A program made the position numbers and the translations under genes. A stretch of DNA of 64,000 nucleotides from Sinomonas sp. ASV486. GTDB taxonomy: Bacteria > Actinomycetota > Actinomycetes > Actinomycetales > Micrococcaceae. How positions within the stretch are numbered: the stretch's first letter is position 1; each line of letters starts with the position of its first letter. Below, piece after piece: positions 33,295 through 42,013 of this stretch. The stretch spans positions 1 to 64,000 of the forward strand of contig NZ_JAVFJK010000004.1 in the NCBI RefSeq assembly GCF_030908215.1, in the 5' to 3' direction. The notes under the pieces were generated by a model. The model worked only from the letters and a program-made list of their open reading frames with translations, was not told the DNA's origin and searched no databases.

Positions 33295-34551
33295 TCAGCC
33301 GCCGCCGAGCCTGCGTTCGAGGTAGGCCCGCTCGACCTCGTTGTCCGTGAGAACGAGCGCCTCCTCGTAGGCGATCCGCGCCTCGTCGAGCCTCCCGATG
33401 CGCCGCAGGAAGTCGGCTCGGGCGGCTGCCAAGTAGCCATAGCGGGCGAGCTGCGGCTCGAACTCGAGCCGGGCCATGGCAGCGAGACCCGCCGCGGGGC
33501 CGTCCGCGAATCCGACGGCGACGGCCCGGTTGAGCGCCACGACGGGGGACGGCCAGAGCCCGAGGAGAACGTCATACAGTCCGACGATCTCGCGCCAATC
33601 CGTGGCCTCCCAACTCGACCCCTCGTCATGCACCGCCGCGATGGCCGCCATGAGCGCAAACCGGCTCAGGGGGCGACGGCGCAGCGCCTCCTTCGCGAGC
33701 GCCGTCCCCTCCCGCATGGCCCGGCGGTCCCACAGGGCGCGGTCCTGGTCCTCGAGGGGGATGAACGCGCCGTCCGCCCCGAGGCGGGCGGCGCGCCGCG
33801 CGTCCGTGAGGACGATGAGCGCGAGGAGTCCGGCAGGGCCGGGCTCCTCAGGGAGGAGGCGGTGGAGCAGGCGGGCCGTCTCGTGGGCTCGCTCCATCAG
33901 ATCGGCCCGCACGAGGTCTTCTCCGGCGGGGGCCGTGTGGCCGACCGTGAAGATCATGTGCACCACGTCGAGGACCGTCTCCAGCCGCTCGGGGAGCTCG
34001 TCGATGCCCGGGACGCGGTAGGGGATACGGGCCTGTGCGATCTTCTTCTTGGCGCGCGTGATCCGGGCGGCCATCGTCGGCTCCGAGACGAGGAAGCAGC
34101 GCGCGATCTCCGCCGTCGTGAGGCCGCACAGGAGCCGGAGCGTGAGCGCCGCGCGTGCCTCGGGCGCCAGCGCCGGGTGGCAGCACGTGAAGATGAGGCG
34201 GAGCCTGTCGTCGGCGGGGCTGTCCGAGCCCCACGGACCATCGGACGGGTCCGCGGGTTCCGGGCCGGGGTCGTCCTGCCCGACAAGCTCGGGGAGATGG
34301 CGGGCTGCGGTCGCGTCGCGGCGACGCGCGTCGAGCAGGCGGCGACGGGCCGTCGTCGTCAGCCAGGCCCCGGGCCGGGCGGGGATCCCCGTGGACTCCC
34401 ATGCGGCGAGGGCGCGTACGTAGGCGTCCTGGACGGCGTCCTCCGCCTCGTCGATGCTCGCGGCGAAGCGGAGGGTCGAAGCGAGGACGAAGCCCCACTC
34501 CGCCCTGTGCGCCTCCGCCACCGCGGCGGCGACCTCCGCCCGTGTCGGCAC
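33295..34551 (-). CDS. ECF42-type sigma factor with TPR-like C-terminal extension
   Basis: About 418 residues from GTG 34551, two bases after the partner stop. ATG 34599 would add 16 residues and overlap the partner gene. Sigma region 2 (AEDAVQDAYVRALAAWESTGIPARPGAWL in outline) and region 4 (TTAEIARCFLVSEPTMAARITRAKKKI) are followed by a roughly 220-residue helical extension with TPR-like repeats (VALNRAVAVGFADGPAAGL). This matches ECF42, where the C-terminal domain replaces an anti-sigma factor and the gene is paired with a DGPF/YCII protein, as here. Confidence 0.85.
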   Translation of the reverse strand: MPTRAEVAAAVAEAHRAEWGFVLASTLRFAASIDEAEDAVQDAYVRALAAWESTGIPARPGAWLTTTARRRLLDARRRDATAARHLPELVGQDDPGPEPADPSDGPWGSDSPADDRLRLIFTCCHPALAPEARAALTLRLLCGLTTAEIARCFLVSEPTMAARITRAKKKIAQARIPYRVPGIDELPERLETVLDVVHMIFTVGHTAPAGEDLVRADLMERAHETARLLHRLLPEEPGPAGLLALIVLTDARRAARLGADGAFIPLEDQDRALWDRRAMREGTALAKEALRRRPLSRFALMAAIAAVHDEGSSWEATDWREIVGLYDVLLGLWPSPVVALNRAVAVGFADGPAAGLAAMARLEFEPQLARYGYLAAARADFLRRIGRLDEARIAYEEALVLTDNEVERAYLERRLGGG

Positions 34552-34553
34552 CG

Positions 34554-34895
34554 TCAGGACCGGACCCGCAGCGGACGCACCTCCACCCCGCCGCCCCACG
34601 GCTGCGGGATCTGCCGCGCGACCGAAATCGCGGCGTCAAGATCCGGGACGTCGATGAGGAAGTACCCGCCGAGGGCTTCCTTCGTCTCAGCGAACGCCCC
34701 GTCCGTGACGGCGAAGCTGCCGTCACCGTCGCGGCGGACGGTCGTGGCCGTCCCAGTGCGCTGCAGGCCGGCGCCGCCGAGCAGCACGTGCTGGTTGTCG
34801 GACATGAACTTCAGGAAGCTGGGATCGACCTCGTCACCCACCGGCTCGGGGAAGCGAGCCTCGTCGGTGTAGATGAGGATCAGGTATTCGGACAT
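34554..34895 (-). CDS. YCII/DGPF-domain protein, ECF42 partner
   Basis: A 113-residue protein with the YCII-related alpha+beta fold. It starts MSEYLILIYTDEARFPEP and includes GGYFLIDVPDLDAAISVARQIPQ, close to the DGPF signature region. A good ribosome site (GGAGGAA) precedes the ATG. It is immediately upstream of, and coupled to, the ECF42 sigma gene. Such proteins are the conserved neighbours and probable targets of ECF42 factors; a biochemical activity is not established. Confidence 0.82.
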   Translation of the reverse strand: MSEYLILIYTDEARFPEPVGDEVDPSFLKFMSDNQHVLLGGAGLQRTGTATTVRRDGDGSFAVTDGAFAETKEALGGYFLIDVPDLDAAISVARQIPQPWGGGVEVRPLRVRS

Positions 34896-35103
34896 CGTGT
34901 TCCTCCTTGTAAGGATGGGACCGGGCTGGCCCTCACCTACCCGACGCGTACGACCTTGCGCAATCGACAGCCCAGACCATCTCGGGCCCCTGCCACCACG
35001 CTAGGGGCGCACGACGCCGCGTGGAACCTCCCGCGGACCGCCGCCTCGTGGACATCCGCGGGCTCGGGTGAGCGTGGGGTGCCGCAAGAGCTGCTGCGGC
35101 GGC

Positions 35104-35109
35104 TACCGT
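35104..35109 (+). promoter_or_regulatory. -10 hexamer of a probable leaderless transcript
   Basis: TACCGT ends eight bases before the ATG of the polymerase-ligase gene, with seven bases between, and no ribosome site is present. Confidence 0.4.
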
Positions 35110-35116
35110 TGGGCGC

Positions 35117-37294
35117 ATGGCGGATTCTGAGATCCTGCACGTGGACGGGCCCGACGGCGCTCGAGACGTCAAGCTGAGCAGTCCCGACAAGGTGCTGTGG
35201 CCCGGCGTCGAGGGCGGCGGACCCATCACCAAACGCGACCTGGCCCAGTACCTGATCGCGGTGGCATCCCCGTTCCTGCGCCTCAACGGCGATAGGCCCA
35301 TGACGCTGCAGCGCTTTCCAGAGGGGATCGAGGGGGAGGAGTTCTTCTCGAAGCGTCCGCCGCGTGGCGCGCCGCCATACCTGAGGACTGTGACGTGCAC
35401 CTACCCGTCGCATCGGCGTCACGACCAGCTCGTCTTCGATGAACCCGCTGCGCTGGCCTGGGCAGCACAGATGGGAACGGTCACGTTCCACCCGTGGCCG
35501 GTGCGCACGGCCAATCTGGACAACCCGGACGAGCTCCGCATCGATCTGGACCCGCAGCCCGGCCGGGCGTTTGGCGACGCCGTCATCGCGGCCCAGGCCC
35601 TGCGCGAGGTCATGGCAGAGGCCGGCCTCACCGCCTATGCGAAGACCTCAGGCAATCGGGGGGTCCACGTCTACGCGCGCATCCGGCCCACGCACGAGTT
35701 CCAGGATGTGCGGCACGCCGTCATCGGCATCGCACGCGAGTTGGAGCGGCGCATGCCGGAACTGGTGACGACGTCCTGGTGGAAGGAGGAGCGCGGCGAA
35801 CGCGTCTTCGTCGACTTCAATCAGGCCAACCGCGACCGCACGATCGCCGCCGCCTACTCGCCCAGGCCCCTGCCGCACGCGCCGGTCTCCACCCCGCTGA
35901 CGTGGGACGAGCTGGCCGAGGCGGACCCTCGCGACTTCACGGTCCGCACGGTTCCGGCGCTCCTGTCCTCGCGGGACTGCCCGTGGGCGGACATCGACGC
36001 CGCTCCCGGCGATGTCGCTGGCGCGCTGGCCCTGTGGGAACAGGACCTCGAACGCGGACTCGGTGAGCTCAACTTCCCGCCCGACTACCCCAAGATGCCC
36101 GGCGAACCGCCGCGGGTCCCGCCGAGCCGGCGCAAGGCTGACCGTGCGGACTCCGAATACACGGCGCCGAAGGCGGAGCGGGACGCCGAGTGGGGCACCG
36201 CCATCGCGCCGCCGTATGGGCCGATGCTGGCGAAGCCGGTGAAGAAGCTCCCCGAAGGCGACTTCCTGTACGAGCCCAAGTGGGATGGCTTCCGCTCCAT
36301 CGTGTGGCGCTCCGGCGACCGGGTAGAGATCGGATCGCGGAACGCCCTGCCCATGACCCGCTACTTTCCGGAACTCGTCGAAGCCTTCGTGCGGAACCTG
36401 CCCGACCACTCCGTCATCGACGGCGAGATCATCCTGATCGACCCCGCGTCCGGGGATCGGCTCAACTTCGACGCCCTTCAGCAGCGCATCCACCCGGCGG
36501 CCTCGCGCGTCGCCAAGCTCAGCGCTGCGACGCCCGCCAGCTTCGTCGCGTTCGACCTGCTCGCGCTGGGGCAGGTCGACTACGTCGCGCGTCCCTTCCG
36601 AGAACGGCGCACGGCGCTCGAGGAGGCGCTGAAGGACGCCGAGCCGCCGGTCTACCTCACCCAGGCGACCAAGGACCCCGCTCTGGCCCTCGAGTGGTTC
36701 AGTGCGTTCGAGGGGGCTGGCCTGGACGGCATCATCGCCAAGCCCCTCGGAGAGCTCTACGCCGAGGACAAGCGGGTCATGTCCAAACTCAAGCATGAGC
36801 GAACGGCGGACTGCGTCCTCGCCGGCTACCGGCTGTACAAGGACGAGCCCGACGCCATCGGGTCCCTGCTCCTGGGCCTGTACGACGCGGGCGGCCAGCT
36901 GTCTTCGGTGGGGGTCATCGGGGCCTTCCCGATGACCCGCCGCCGCGAGCTCTTCACGGAGCTGCAGCCACTCGTCACGACGTTTGACGGCCATCCGTGG
37001 GCCTGGGCGCAGCCCGCAGACGTGACCCCCGACAACCGCGACCAATCGATCCCCCGCACTCCGACGGCGGCGGCCCACTCCCGCTGGAACGCGAACAAGG
37101 ATCTCTCCTTCTCCCCGCTGCGCCCGGAACGGGTCATCGAGGTGCGGTACGACCACATGGAGGGCGACCGTTTCCGCCACACCGCACAGTGGGTGCGGTG
37201 GCGGGAGGACCGCACGCCTGAGTCGTGCACCTATGGCCAGCTCGAGGAGCCGGTCAACTACGACCTCTCCTCGGTGCTGGCCGGGAACCAGTAG
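35117..37294 (+). CDS. ligD: LigD-like polymerase-ATP-dependent DNA ligase fusion
   Basis: A 725-residue protein. Residues about 10-300 are a LigD-type primase-polymerase domain; the catalytic acids are in RIDLDPQPG (Asp143, Asp145), and conserved KTSGNRGVHVY and DFNQANRDRTIAAAYSPR follow. Residues about 365-720 are an ATP-dependent DNA ligase with adenylation Lys388 in YEPKWDGFR, GEIILID, FVAFDLL, GIIAKP and an OB-fold with the ADCVLAGYR block. There is no phosphoesterase domain, unlike the three-domain mycobacterial LigD. It should act in end joining, but no ku gene is seen nearby. The ligase half resembles LigC-type enzymes, so the symbol is provisional. Confidence 0.82.
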   Translation: MADSEILHVDGPDGARDVKLSSPDKVLWPGVEGGGPITKRDLAQYLIAVASPFLRLNGDRPMTLQRFPEGIEGEEFFSKRPPRGAPPYLRTVTCTYPSHRRHDQLVFDEPAALAWAAQMGTVTFHPWPVRTANLDNPDELRIDLDPQPGRAFGDAVIAAQALREVMAEAGLTAYAKTSGNRGVHVYARIRPTHEFQDVRHAVIGIARELERRMPELVTTSWWKEERGERVFVDFNQANRDRTIAAAYSPRPLPHAPVSTPLTWDELAEADPRDFTVRTVPALLSSRDCPWADIDAAPGDVAGALALWEQDLERGLGELNFPPDYPKMPGEPPRVPPSRRKADRADSEYTAPKAERDAEWGTAIAPPYGPMLAKPVKKLPEGDFLYEPKWDGFRSIVWRSGDRVEIGSRNALPMTRYFPELVEAFVRNLPDHSVIDGEIILIDPASGDRLNFDALQQRIHPAASRVAKLSAATPASFVAFDLLALGQVDYVARPFRERRTALEEALKDAEPPVYLTQATKDPALALEWFSAFEGAGLDGIIAKPLGELYAEDKRVMSKLKHERTADCVLAGYRLYKDEPDAIGSLLLGLYDAGGQLSSVGVIGAFPMTRRRELFTELQPLVTTFDGHPWAWAQPADVTPDNRDQSIPRTPTAAAHSRWNANKDLSFSPLRPERVIEVRYDHMEGDRFRHTAQWVRWREDRTPESCTYGQLEEPVNYDLSSVLAGNQ

Positions 37295-37327
37295 CATTCC
37301 CCGGGCGCCTGCTCCCCCGCCCCGGGT

Positions 37328-37702
37328 TCAGCCGTTGGGACGGTTCGGCAGATACTGGATGGCCCACCGGTTGCCGTCGGGATCCTCGAACCTCACAAAG
37401 TGCCCCCAGTCCAGGATCTGGACATCGCTCACGGCCACCCCCCGCGAGGCGAGCTCGTCATGGGCCTGGTTGATGTTGCCTACGACGATCTGGAGCGCCG
37501 AGGTGCCCGGCGGGACGGGCGCGAGGCCCTCGCCGAACGCGATCGAGCACGCGGACCCGGGCGGCGTGATCTGCACGAAACGCAGGTTCTCGTTCACACG
37601 CTGGTCATAGTCGAGGTGGAAGCCCACCTTGTTGACGTAGAAGTCGATCGAGCGGTCGACGTCGCTGACGGGGATGAAGGCCAATTCGAGTTTCCAGTCC
37701 AT
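37328..37702 (-). CDS. VOC-family (glyoxalase/bleomycin-resistance-like) protein
   Basis: A 124-residue vicinal-oxygen-chelate protein. It has two beta-alpha-beta-beta-beta modules (MDWKLELAFIPVSDVDRSIDFY and LQIVVGNINQAHDELASRGV) and ends in FVRFEDPDGNRWAIQYLP. ATG at 37702 is chosen because the conserved domain begins there. The metal-ligand set is incomplete at sequence level, so activity cannot be assigned. It is convergent with the polymerase-ligase gene. Confidence 0.82.
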   Translation of the reverse strand: MDWKLELAFIPVSDVDRSIDFYVNKVGFHLDYDQRVNENLRFVQITPPGSACSIAFGEGLAPVPPGTSALQIVVGNINQAHDELASRGVAVSDVQILDWGHFVRFEDPDGNRWAIQYLPNRPNG

Positions 37703-37893
37703 GCGGCCAACGCTAGAGGCGCACGACGGCGGGCGGAACCTTTCGCGGGCGCGCTGCGGACAGTATTGGTCCGCAGCCCCGCTGAGGATTCTTTTCCGCG
37801 GCGAGTGACCTTTCCGGGCTGCGGGTCGGTTCAGAGCATGTAGGCCGCCGCAGCGCGGCCTGTCCACTGGCCTCGAACCCCCAGGAGCTTTCC

Positions 37894-38553
37894 ATGTCTG
37901 TCTTCACCGTGCTCGCCTCGAGCAAGATCGCGGCGGGCGCAGCCGCCCTCGGCGCCCTGACTGTTGGCGGCGTCGGCACCGCTGCCTACACCGGCGCGCT
38001 GCCCACCGATGCCCAGCAGGTCGCGCACCAGATGATCGGCGCCCCCGCCCCGGAGCCTGTCCAAGACGCGCAGGCCGCCGCGTCGGCCGCGGCGGCAAAG
38101 GCCGCTGCCGACAGCCAGGCCCGCGGAGCCCAGACCGCTGGCTCGGCCACCTCCACGACCTCCGAGGCCGCCAGCGACGCGGCGGCACACGCCGCGCAGT
38201 CTGCCACGGCGTCGGGGGCCGCAGACCTCGACGTCGTCGGGCTCTGCCACGCGAACGCGCAGGGAAGCCTCGACGCGGCCTCGGCGGGCTACAAGAGCCT
38301 GGTCCTTGCCGCGAAGGGCGAGGCCAACCTGTCCGCCTACTGCAGCGGTGCCGGCCAGTCCGCCTCCGCCCAGGGAGCAGGGTCCGGGGACATGAACGCG
38401 GCCCTCCCCAACACGCCGGGACTGCCGTCCGCGTCCTCCCTCCCGGGCCAGGGCACGCTGCCGTCGGAGCCATCGGTACCGGCGTCCACCCCGTCCCTCC
38501 CGGCCACCGTGCCGGCGCTCCCGGCAGCAGCCCAGCCGGGAACTCACCAGTAA
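37894..38553 (+). CDS. Secreted or membrane-anchored Ala/Ser-rich protein
   Basis: A 219-residue protein. The N-terminal hydrophobic segment (about 7-33) can act as a signal or anchor, followed by an Ala-rich helical region (57-110) and a short conserved-looking part with two cysteines (VVGLCHANAQGSL and ANLSAYCSGAG) that could form a disulfide outside. The C-terminus is Pro/Ser-rich. No family is recognised. It lies directly before an ECF sigma/putative anti-sigma pair and may belong to that regulon. Confidence 0.6.
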   Translation: MSVFTVLASSKIAAGAAALGALTVGGVGTAAYTGALPTDAQQVAHQMIGAPAPEPVQDAQAAASAAAAKAAADSQARGAQTAGSATSTTSEAASDAAAHAAQSATASGAADLDVVGLCHANAQGSLDAASAGYKSLVLAAKGEANLSAYCSGAGQSASAQGAGSGDMNAALPNTPGLPSASSLPGQGTLPSEPSVPASTPSLPATVPALPAAAQPGTHQ

Positions 38554-38563
38554 CACCCCGTAG

Positions 38564-38569
38564 TAGGCT
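38564..38569 (+). promoter_or_regulatory. -10 hexamer before an ECF sigma gene
   Basis: TAGGCT ends nine bases before GTG 38578, consistent with a leaderless or near-leaderless transcript; no ribosome site is visible. Confidence 0.4.
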
Positions 38570-38577
38570 GGCTCACC

Positions 38578-39267
38578 GTGCCAGCGGGGTCCCGCCGGAA
38601 GCGGGACCCCGCTGACACCGCCCAGGCGCGCGGCGGGGTCGCTCCCCGACTGCGGACGCGCCGAAAGTCAAAGAACAGGATGCGCTGGTTGCAGACAGCA
38701 GAAGGCCCCGGGCCCGTCGACACTGTGGAAGGCCACGGTGGCCCGACCGCGCTCTTCACGGCCGCCTACCGCGCGTTTTCGGGTCCCGTCAGGGGTTATC
38801 TCCACGCGCGGGGCGTCGACGACCCAGACGCCGTCACGCACGATGTCTTCCTCGCGCTCTACACCAGGATGAAGCCGCCCAAGGGTGCGGGCTCGCCGGG
38901 GGTCTCCGGCGGGCTCGACGGCGCCAAGGCGCTCGCCTTCACGATCGCCCACGGCCGCGCGGTAGACCACCACCGGCGCCGCGCACGGACCCCGCACCTC
39001 GTACCGCACGAAGCGGAGACCGACCCTCGCCGGGCCCCCACGACCCCCGAGGACTCAGTGGTCGAGACCAGCGGTGCGCTCGAACTCCTCGACATCCTCC
39101 CCGACGACTACCGCGAGGTGCTCCTCCTGCGTGTAGTCGCGGACCTCTCGATCGAGCAGACTGCGGCGATCATGGATCGGACCGCCGGAGCGGTCAAGCA
39201 GCTCCAGCGCCGGGCCCTTACAGCACTCCGCAACCACGTGCCCACAACAGAACTGAGCAGGCCATGA
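38578..39267 (+). CDS. ECF sigma factor
   Basis: A 229-residue sigma-70 family factor. A basic N-terminal extension of about 55 residues precedes region 2 (YRAFSGPVRGYLHARGVDDPDAVTHDVF in outline) and region 4 (LPDDYREVLLLRVVADLSIEQTAAIMDRTAGAVKQLQRRAL). The next gene overlaps its stop and encodes a single-pass membrane protein that looks like an anti-sigma factor, so this is probably a signal-responsive ECF factor. The start could instead be an internal codon after the basic extension. Confidence 0.8.
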   Translation: MPAGSRRKRDPADTAQARGGVAPRLRTRRKSKNRMRWLQTAEGPGPVDTVEGHGGPTALFTAAYRAFSGPVRGYLHARGVDDPDAVTHDVFLALYTRMKPPKGAGSPGVSGGLDGAKALAFTIAHGRAVDHHRRRARTPHLVPHEAETDPRRAPTTPEDSVVETSGALELLDILPDDYREVLLLRVVADLSIEQTAAIMDRTAGAVKQLQRRALTALRNHVPTTELSRP

Positions 39268-39941
39268 CTTCTGCACATGATCCGGACGAGACGAGCGTCG
39301 TCGACGAGATCCTCGCCGGCATGGAGGCCGGGGACGCCCACTCGCTGCGGCCGGTCCTCGCCGAACTGCGCTCACTCGCGGAGGCAGGTCCGGTCCCTCC
39401 GAACCGCCGGCTCGCCGCGCTGCTGGCCGAGGCAGAGTCCAAGCCCGCGCCCGTCGTGGACCTCGCGGCCGCCCGGAACGCGCGCACAGCCTCCGCCCGC
39501 TCGTGGCGTCGCCGCCCGGTCGTGACGGCAGTGGCCGTTGCCTTCGCTGCGGCGGCCGCGACGGCGGGGGCTGCCGCCGTCGCCCAGAACCGCGTGGATG
39601 CCGACGGAGCCATCTCGTCCATCATCAGTTCCGTCGCTGGGCATCCGAGCACGGCTGCCACGACGGCTCCGGGCACACCGCCAGCCGTCGAGACCCATCT
39701 GGCCCCCGCTGCGCCCTCCCAGGACAGCACGACCGCGCCAGCGTCGAACCCCCCAACCGTGGCCAGGGATTCCACCGTGCCGAACGGCCGGTCATCCGCC
39801 AGCGCGCTGCCGCTTCCCACGCTGCCGGTGGACGGGACCTCAATCGCGCCGAGCCCGGCGCCTTCGTCGCCGAACCTCGTCCCGCTGGCGAAGCCTTCGG
39901 GGATCCTTCCGAGCGCCCCGCCACTTCCTGGTCTGCCCTGA
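39264..39941 (+). CDS. Putative membrane anti-sigma factor
   Basis: A 225-residue single-pass protein. A cytoplasmic N-terminal domain of about 75 residues (DEILAGMEAGDAHSLRPVLAELRSLAEAG) is followed by a basic stretch, one membrane segment at about 88-110 and an outer Thr/Pro/Ser-rich region. The ATG overlaps the sigma stop (ATGA), the normal arrangement for sigma/anti-sigma pairs. It lacks the zinc-binding HxxxCxxC motif of ZAS anti-sigma factors. The role is inferred from position and topology. Confidence 0.6.
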   Translation: MTSAHDPDETSVVDEILAGMEAGDAHSLRPVLAELRSLAEAGPVPPNRRLAALLAEAESKPAPVVDLAAARNARTASARSWRRRPVVTAVAVAFAAAAATAGAAAVAQNRVDADGAISSIISSVAGHPSTAATTAPGTPPAVETHLAPAAPSQDSTTAPASNPPTVARDSTVPNGRSSASALPLPTLPVDGTSIAPSPAPSSPNLVPLAKPSGILPSAPPLPGLP

Positions 39942-39983
39942 CGCCTGGGTCACCGCACCCGAGGAGCCAGGGCAGAACCTCGG

Positions 39984-40619
39984 CTACTTGGCGAGGCCGT
40001 AGAGGCGGTCGCCGGCGTCCCCGAGGCCCGGCACGATGTAGGACTTCTCATTGAGGCGCTCGTCAACCGAGGCGAGGACGATCCTGACATTCGCATCGCC
40101 GAGGCTGTCCTCGAGCCGCTTGAGGCCCTCGGGCGCGGCGAGCAGGCAGATGCACGTGATCTCGCTTGCTCCCCGGCGGAAGAGGAACTTCATGGCCTCG
40201 ATGAGGGTGCCGCCGGTGGCCAGCATGGGGTCGAGCACAAACACCTGACGGCCCGTGAGGTCCTCGGGGAGGCGCTCGGCGTACGTGACGATGTCGAGGG
40301 TCTCCTCATCCCGCGCCATGCCGAGGAAGCCGACCTCTGCCGTCGGAACGAGCTTGACCATGCCCTCGAGCATGCCGAGGCCCGCTCGGAGGATCGGCAC
40401 CACGAGCGGAGTCGGCTTCGTGAATGCGGTGCCGACCGTCGTGGTGATGGGCGTTTCGATCGTGACCGGCTCGGTGCGCACTTCCCGGGTCGCCTCGTAG
40501 GCCAGAAGGGTCACGAGCTCTTCGGTCAGCTGGCGGAAGACGGGGCTGGGCGTGTTCTTGTCCCGCAGGACGGTCAGCTTGTGGGCCACGAGGGGGTGCT
40601 CGACGACGAGAGTTCGCAT
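39984..40619 (-). CDS. upp: Uracil phosphoribosyltransferase
   Basis: A 211-residue type I PRTase that makes UMP from uracil and PRPP (pyrimidine salvage). It begins [20 protein letters not shown]; the PRPP loop is [13 protein letters not shown], and the uracil-binding end is [16 protein letters not shown]. Length and motifs match the family closely. Confidence 0.95.
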   Translation of the reverse strand: MRTLVVEHPLVAHKLTVLRDKNTPSPVFRQLTEELVTLLAYEATREVRTEPVTIETPITTTVGTAFTKPTPLVVPILRAGLGMLEGMVKLVPTAEVGFLGMARDEETLDIVTYAERLPEDLTGRQVFVLDPMLATGGTLIEAMKFLFRRGASEITCICLLAAPEGLKRLEDSLGDANVRIVLASVDERLNEKSYIVPGLGDAGDRLYGLAK

Positions 40620-40651
40620 GCCAGAGAAACTACCAGTCCCCCGCGTACACC

Positions 40652-41446
40652 TCACCCCTGCTGGGAGGAGGCCGACGGCGGCAGTCCGGCACCGCCGTCG
40701 TGCGCGCCCGGCGCACGGGCCGCAGCATTGCGCGACTGCCGAACGAGATGGAAGAACTGGTGCGCCATGACCACGATTGTCAGCCACGCACACCCAAGGA
40801 ACCATGCGGCGACAACGTCGGTGAGCCAGTGGTGGCCCAGGAACACCCGCGAGAGCCCGATCGCGAGCGCGTACAGTCCGCCGAGGCCGATCGCGACCGC
40901 GCGGACCCAAGCGTGGTGCACTTGGAGGCAGATGAGGTAGACGACGATCCCGGCGAGAACAGTCGCGTTGAGGGTGTGGCCGCTCGGGAACGACGGCGAA
41001 TGCTCGTAGGGCGGGACTGCGAGGTCGAGCGGCGGGCGGGCGCGGTCGGTGACCTGCTTGCCGAAGACGGTCACGAGCAGCGCCCCGATCCCTGCAGCCG
41101 GGATGAGGACGAGGGGGAGCCAGTGACGCATCCACACGGCGAGGATGATCATCGCCACGGCGGCGACGATCGGCGCGATCACAGCGCCGCCGACGTCCGT
41201 GAAGGCGGTGACGGCGGCATCGGCCCAGGGCGTGCGGAGGGTGATGGCGAAGTCGAGGACAGGCTTGTCGAGCGCCCCAAGCGCATCATGCTCGACTACC
41301 GACTCGTACACCTCGCCGCCAGCCCACGAGAACCCGACGACGAGGGCCGCGCCCACCCCGAGGAGCATCCACATGGACGCGTTGGGGCCGACTCTCCGGG
41401 CCAGGGCATCGACGAAGCGGTGCAGCGCACTCCGCTCCCGCATCAT
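40652..41446 (-). CDS. PAP2-family membrane phosphatase
   Basis: A 264-residue protein with about six membrane segments and the complete PAP2 signature: [23 protein letters not shown] and [15 protein letters not shown], carrying the catalytic histidines. It would dephosphorylate lipid phosphates such as undecaprenyl diphosphate or phosphatidate at the outer face. Two ATG codons are adjacent, and the first (41446) has GAGGGAGG upstream. It is divergent to tadA. Confidence 0.85.
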   Translation of the reverse strand: MMRERSALHRFVDALARRVGPNASMWMLLGVGAALVVGFSWAGGEVYESVVEHDALGALDKPVLDFAITLRTPWADAAVTAFTDVGGAVIAPIVAAVAMIILAVWMRHWLPLVLIPAAGIGALLVTVFGKQVTDRARPPLDLAVPPYEHSPSFPSGHTLNATVLAGIVVYLICLQVHHAWVRAVAIGLGGLYALAIGLSRVFLGHHWLTDVVAAWFLGCAWLTIVVMAHQFFHLVRQSRNAAARAPGAHDGGAGLPPSASSQQG

Positions 41447-41484
41447 GCCTCCCTCGCTGTTCCTCGGCTGCCTCGGCCCGAACC

Positions 41485-41490
41485 TATCAT
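41485..41490 (+). promoter_or_regulatory. -10 hexamer of a leaderless tadA transcript
   Basis: TATCAT is followed by seven bases and then the ATG of tadA; no ribosome site is present. Confidence 0.5.
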
Positions 41491-41497
41491 TGGTGCC

Positions 41498-42001
41498 ATG
41501 CCCGCCACCCGACCCAACTCGCCTGCGCCGGAGACTCTCCACGAGTCGTGGATGCGGCGTGCGCTCCATGAGGCACAGGCGGCAGAGACCACGGGGGACG
41601 TGCCCATCGGTGCCGTCGTGATCGGGCCGGATGGCCGCGTGCTCGCCGCAGGGCGCAACGAACGCGAGGCGACCGGCGACCCGACGGCGCACGCCGAGGT
41701 CCAGGCGATCCGCGCCGCCGCTGCCGCCCTCTCGCACGACGGCGCGGGCGACGGCTGGCGTCTGGCCGACTGCACTCTGGTGGTCACTCTCGAGCCGTGC
41801 GCGATGTGCGCGGGGGCAATCGTGCTCGCACGCATCCCGCGGGTCGTGTTCGGGGCATGGGACGAGAAGGCAGGGGCGGCGGGGAGCGTGTTCGACATCC
41901 TGCGCGAGCGCCGGCTCAACCACTGGGTCGAGGTGTACCCGGGCGTCCTCGAGGAGGAGTGCGGGACGATCCTACGGGAGTTCTTCGCGGCGCACCGCTG
42001 A
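41498..42001 (+). CDS. tadA: tRNA-specific adenosine deaminase
   Basis: A 167-residue zinc deaminase that makes inosine at the wobble position of tRNA-Arg(ACG). The zinc/catalytic motifs HAEVQAI and EPCAMCAGA are present, followed by VVFGAWDEKAGAAGS and the ending NHWVEVYPGVLEEEC, typical of TadA. ATG at 41498 fits both the family start and a -10 hexamer placed for a leaderless mRNA. Confidence 0.92.
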   Translation: MPATRPNSPAPETLHESWMRRALHEAQAAETTGDVPIGAVVIGPDGRVLAAGRNEREATGDPTAHAEVQAIRAAAAALSHDGAGDGWRLADCTLVVTLEPCAMCAGAIVLARIPRVVFGAWDEKAGAAGSVFDILRERRLNHWVEVYPGVLEEECGTILREFFAAHR

Positions 42002-42013
42002 CGTCCCGCGGCT

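Noticed and set aside
33295-34551. Reading the ECF42 factor as a plain sigma-70 factor with an unrelated fused domain
   Set aside because: The helical TPR-like extension together with the adjacent YCII/DGPF gene is the normal ECF42 arrangement, so no unusual fusion is claimed.
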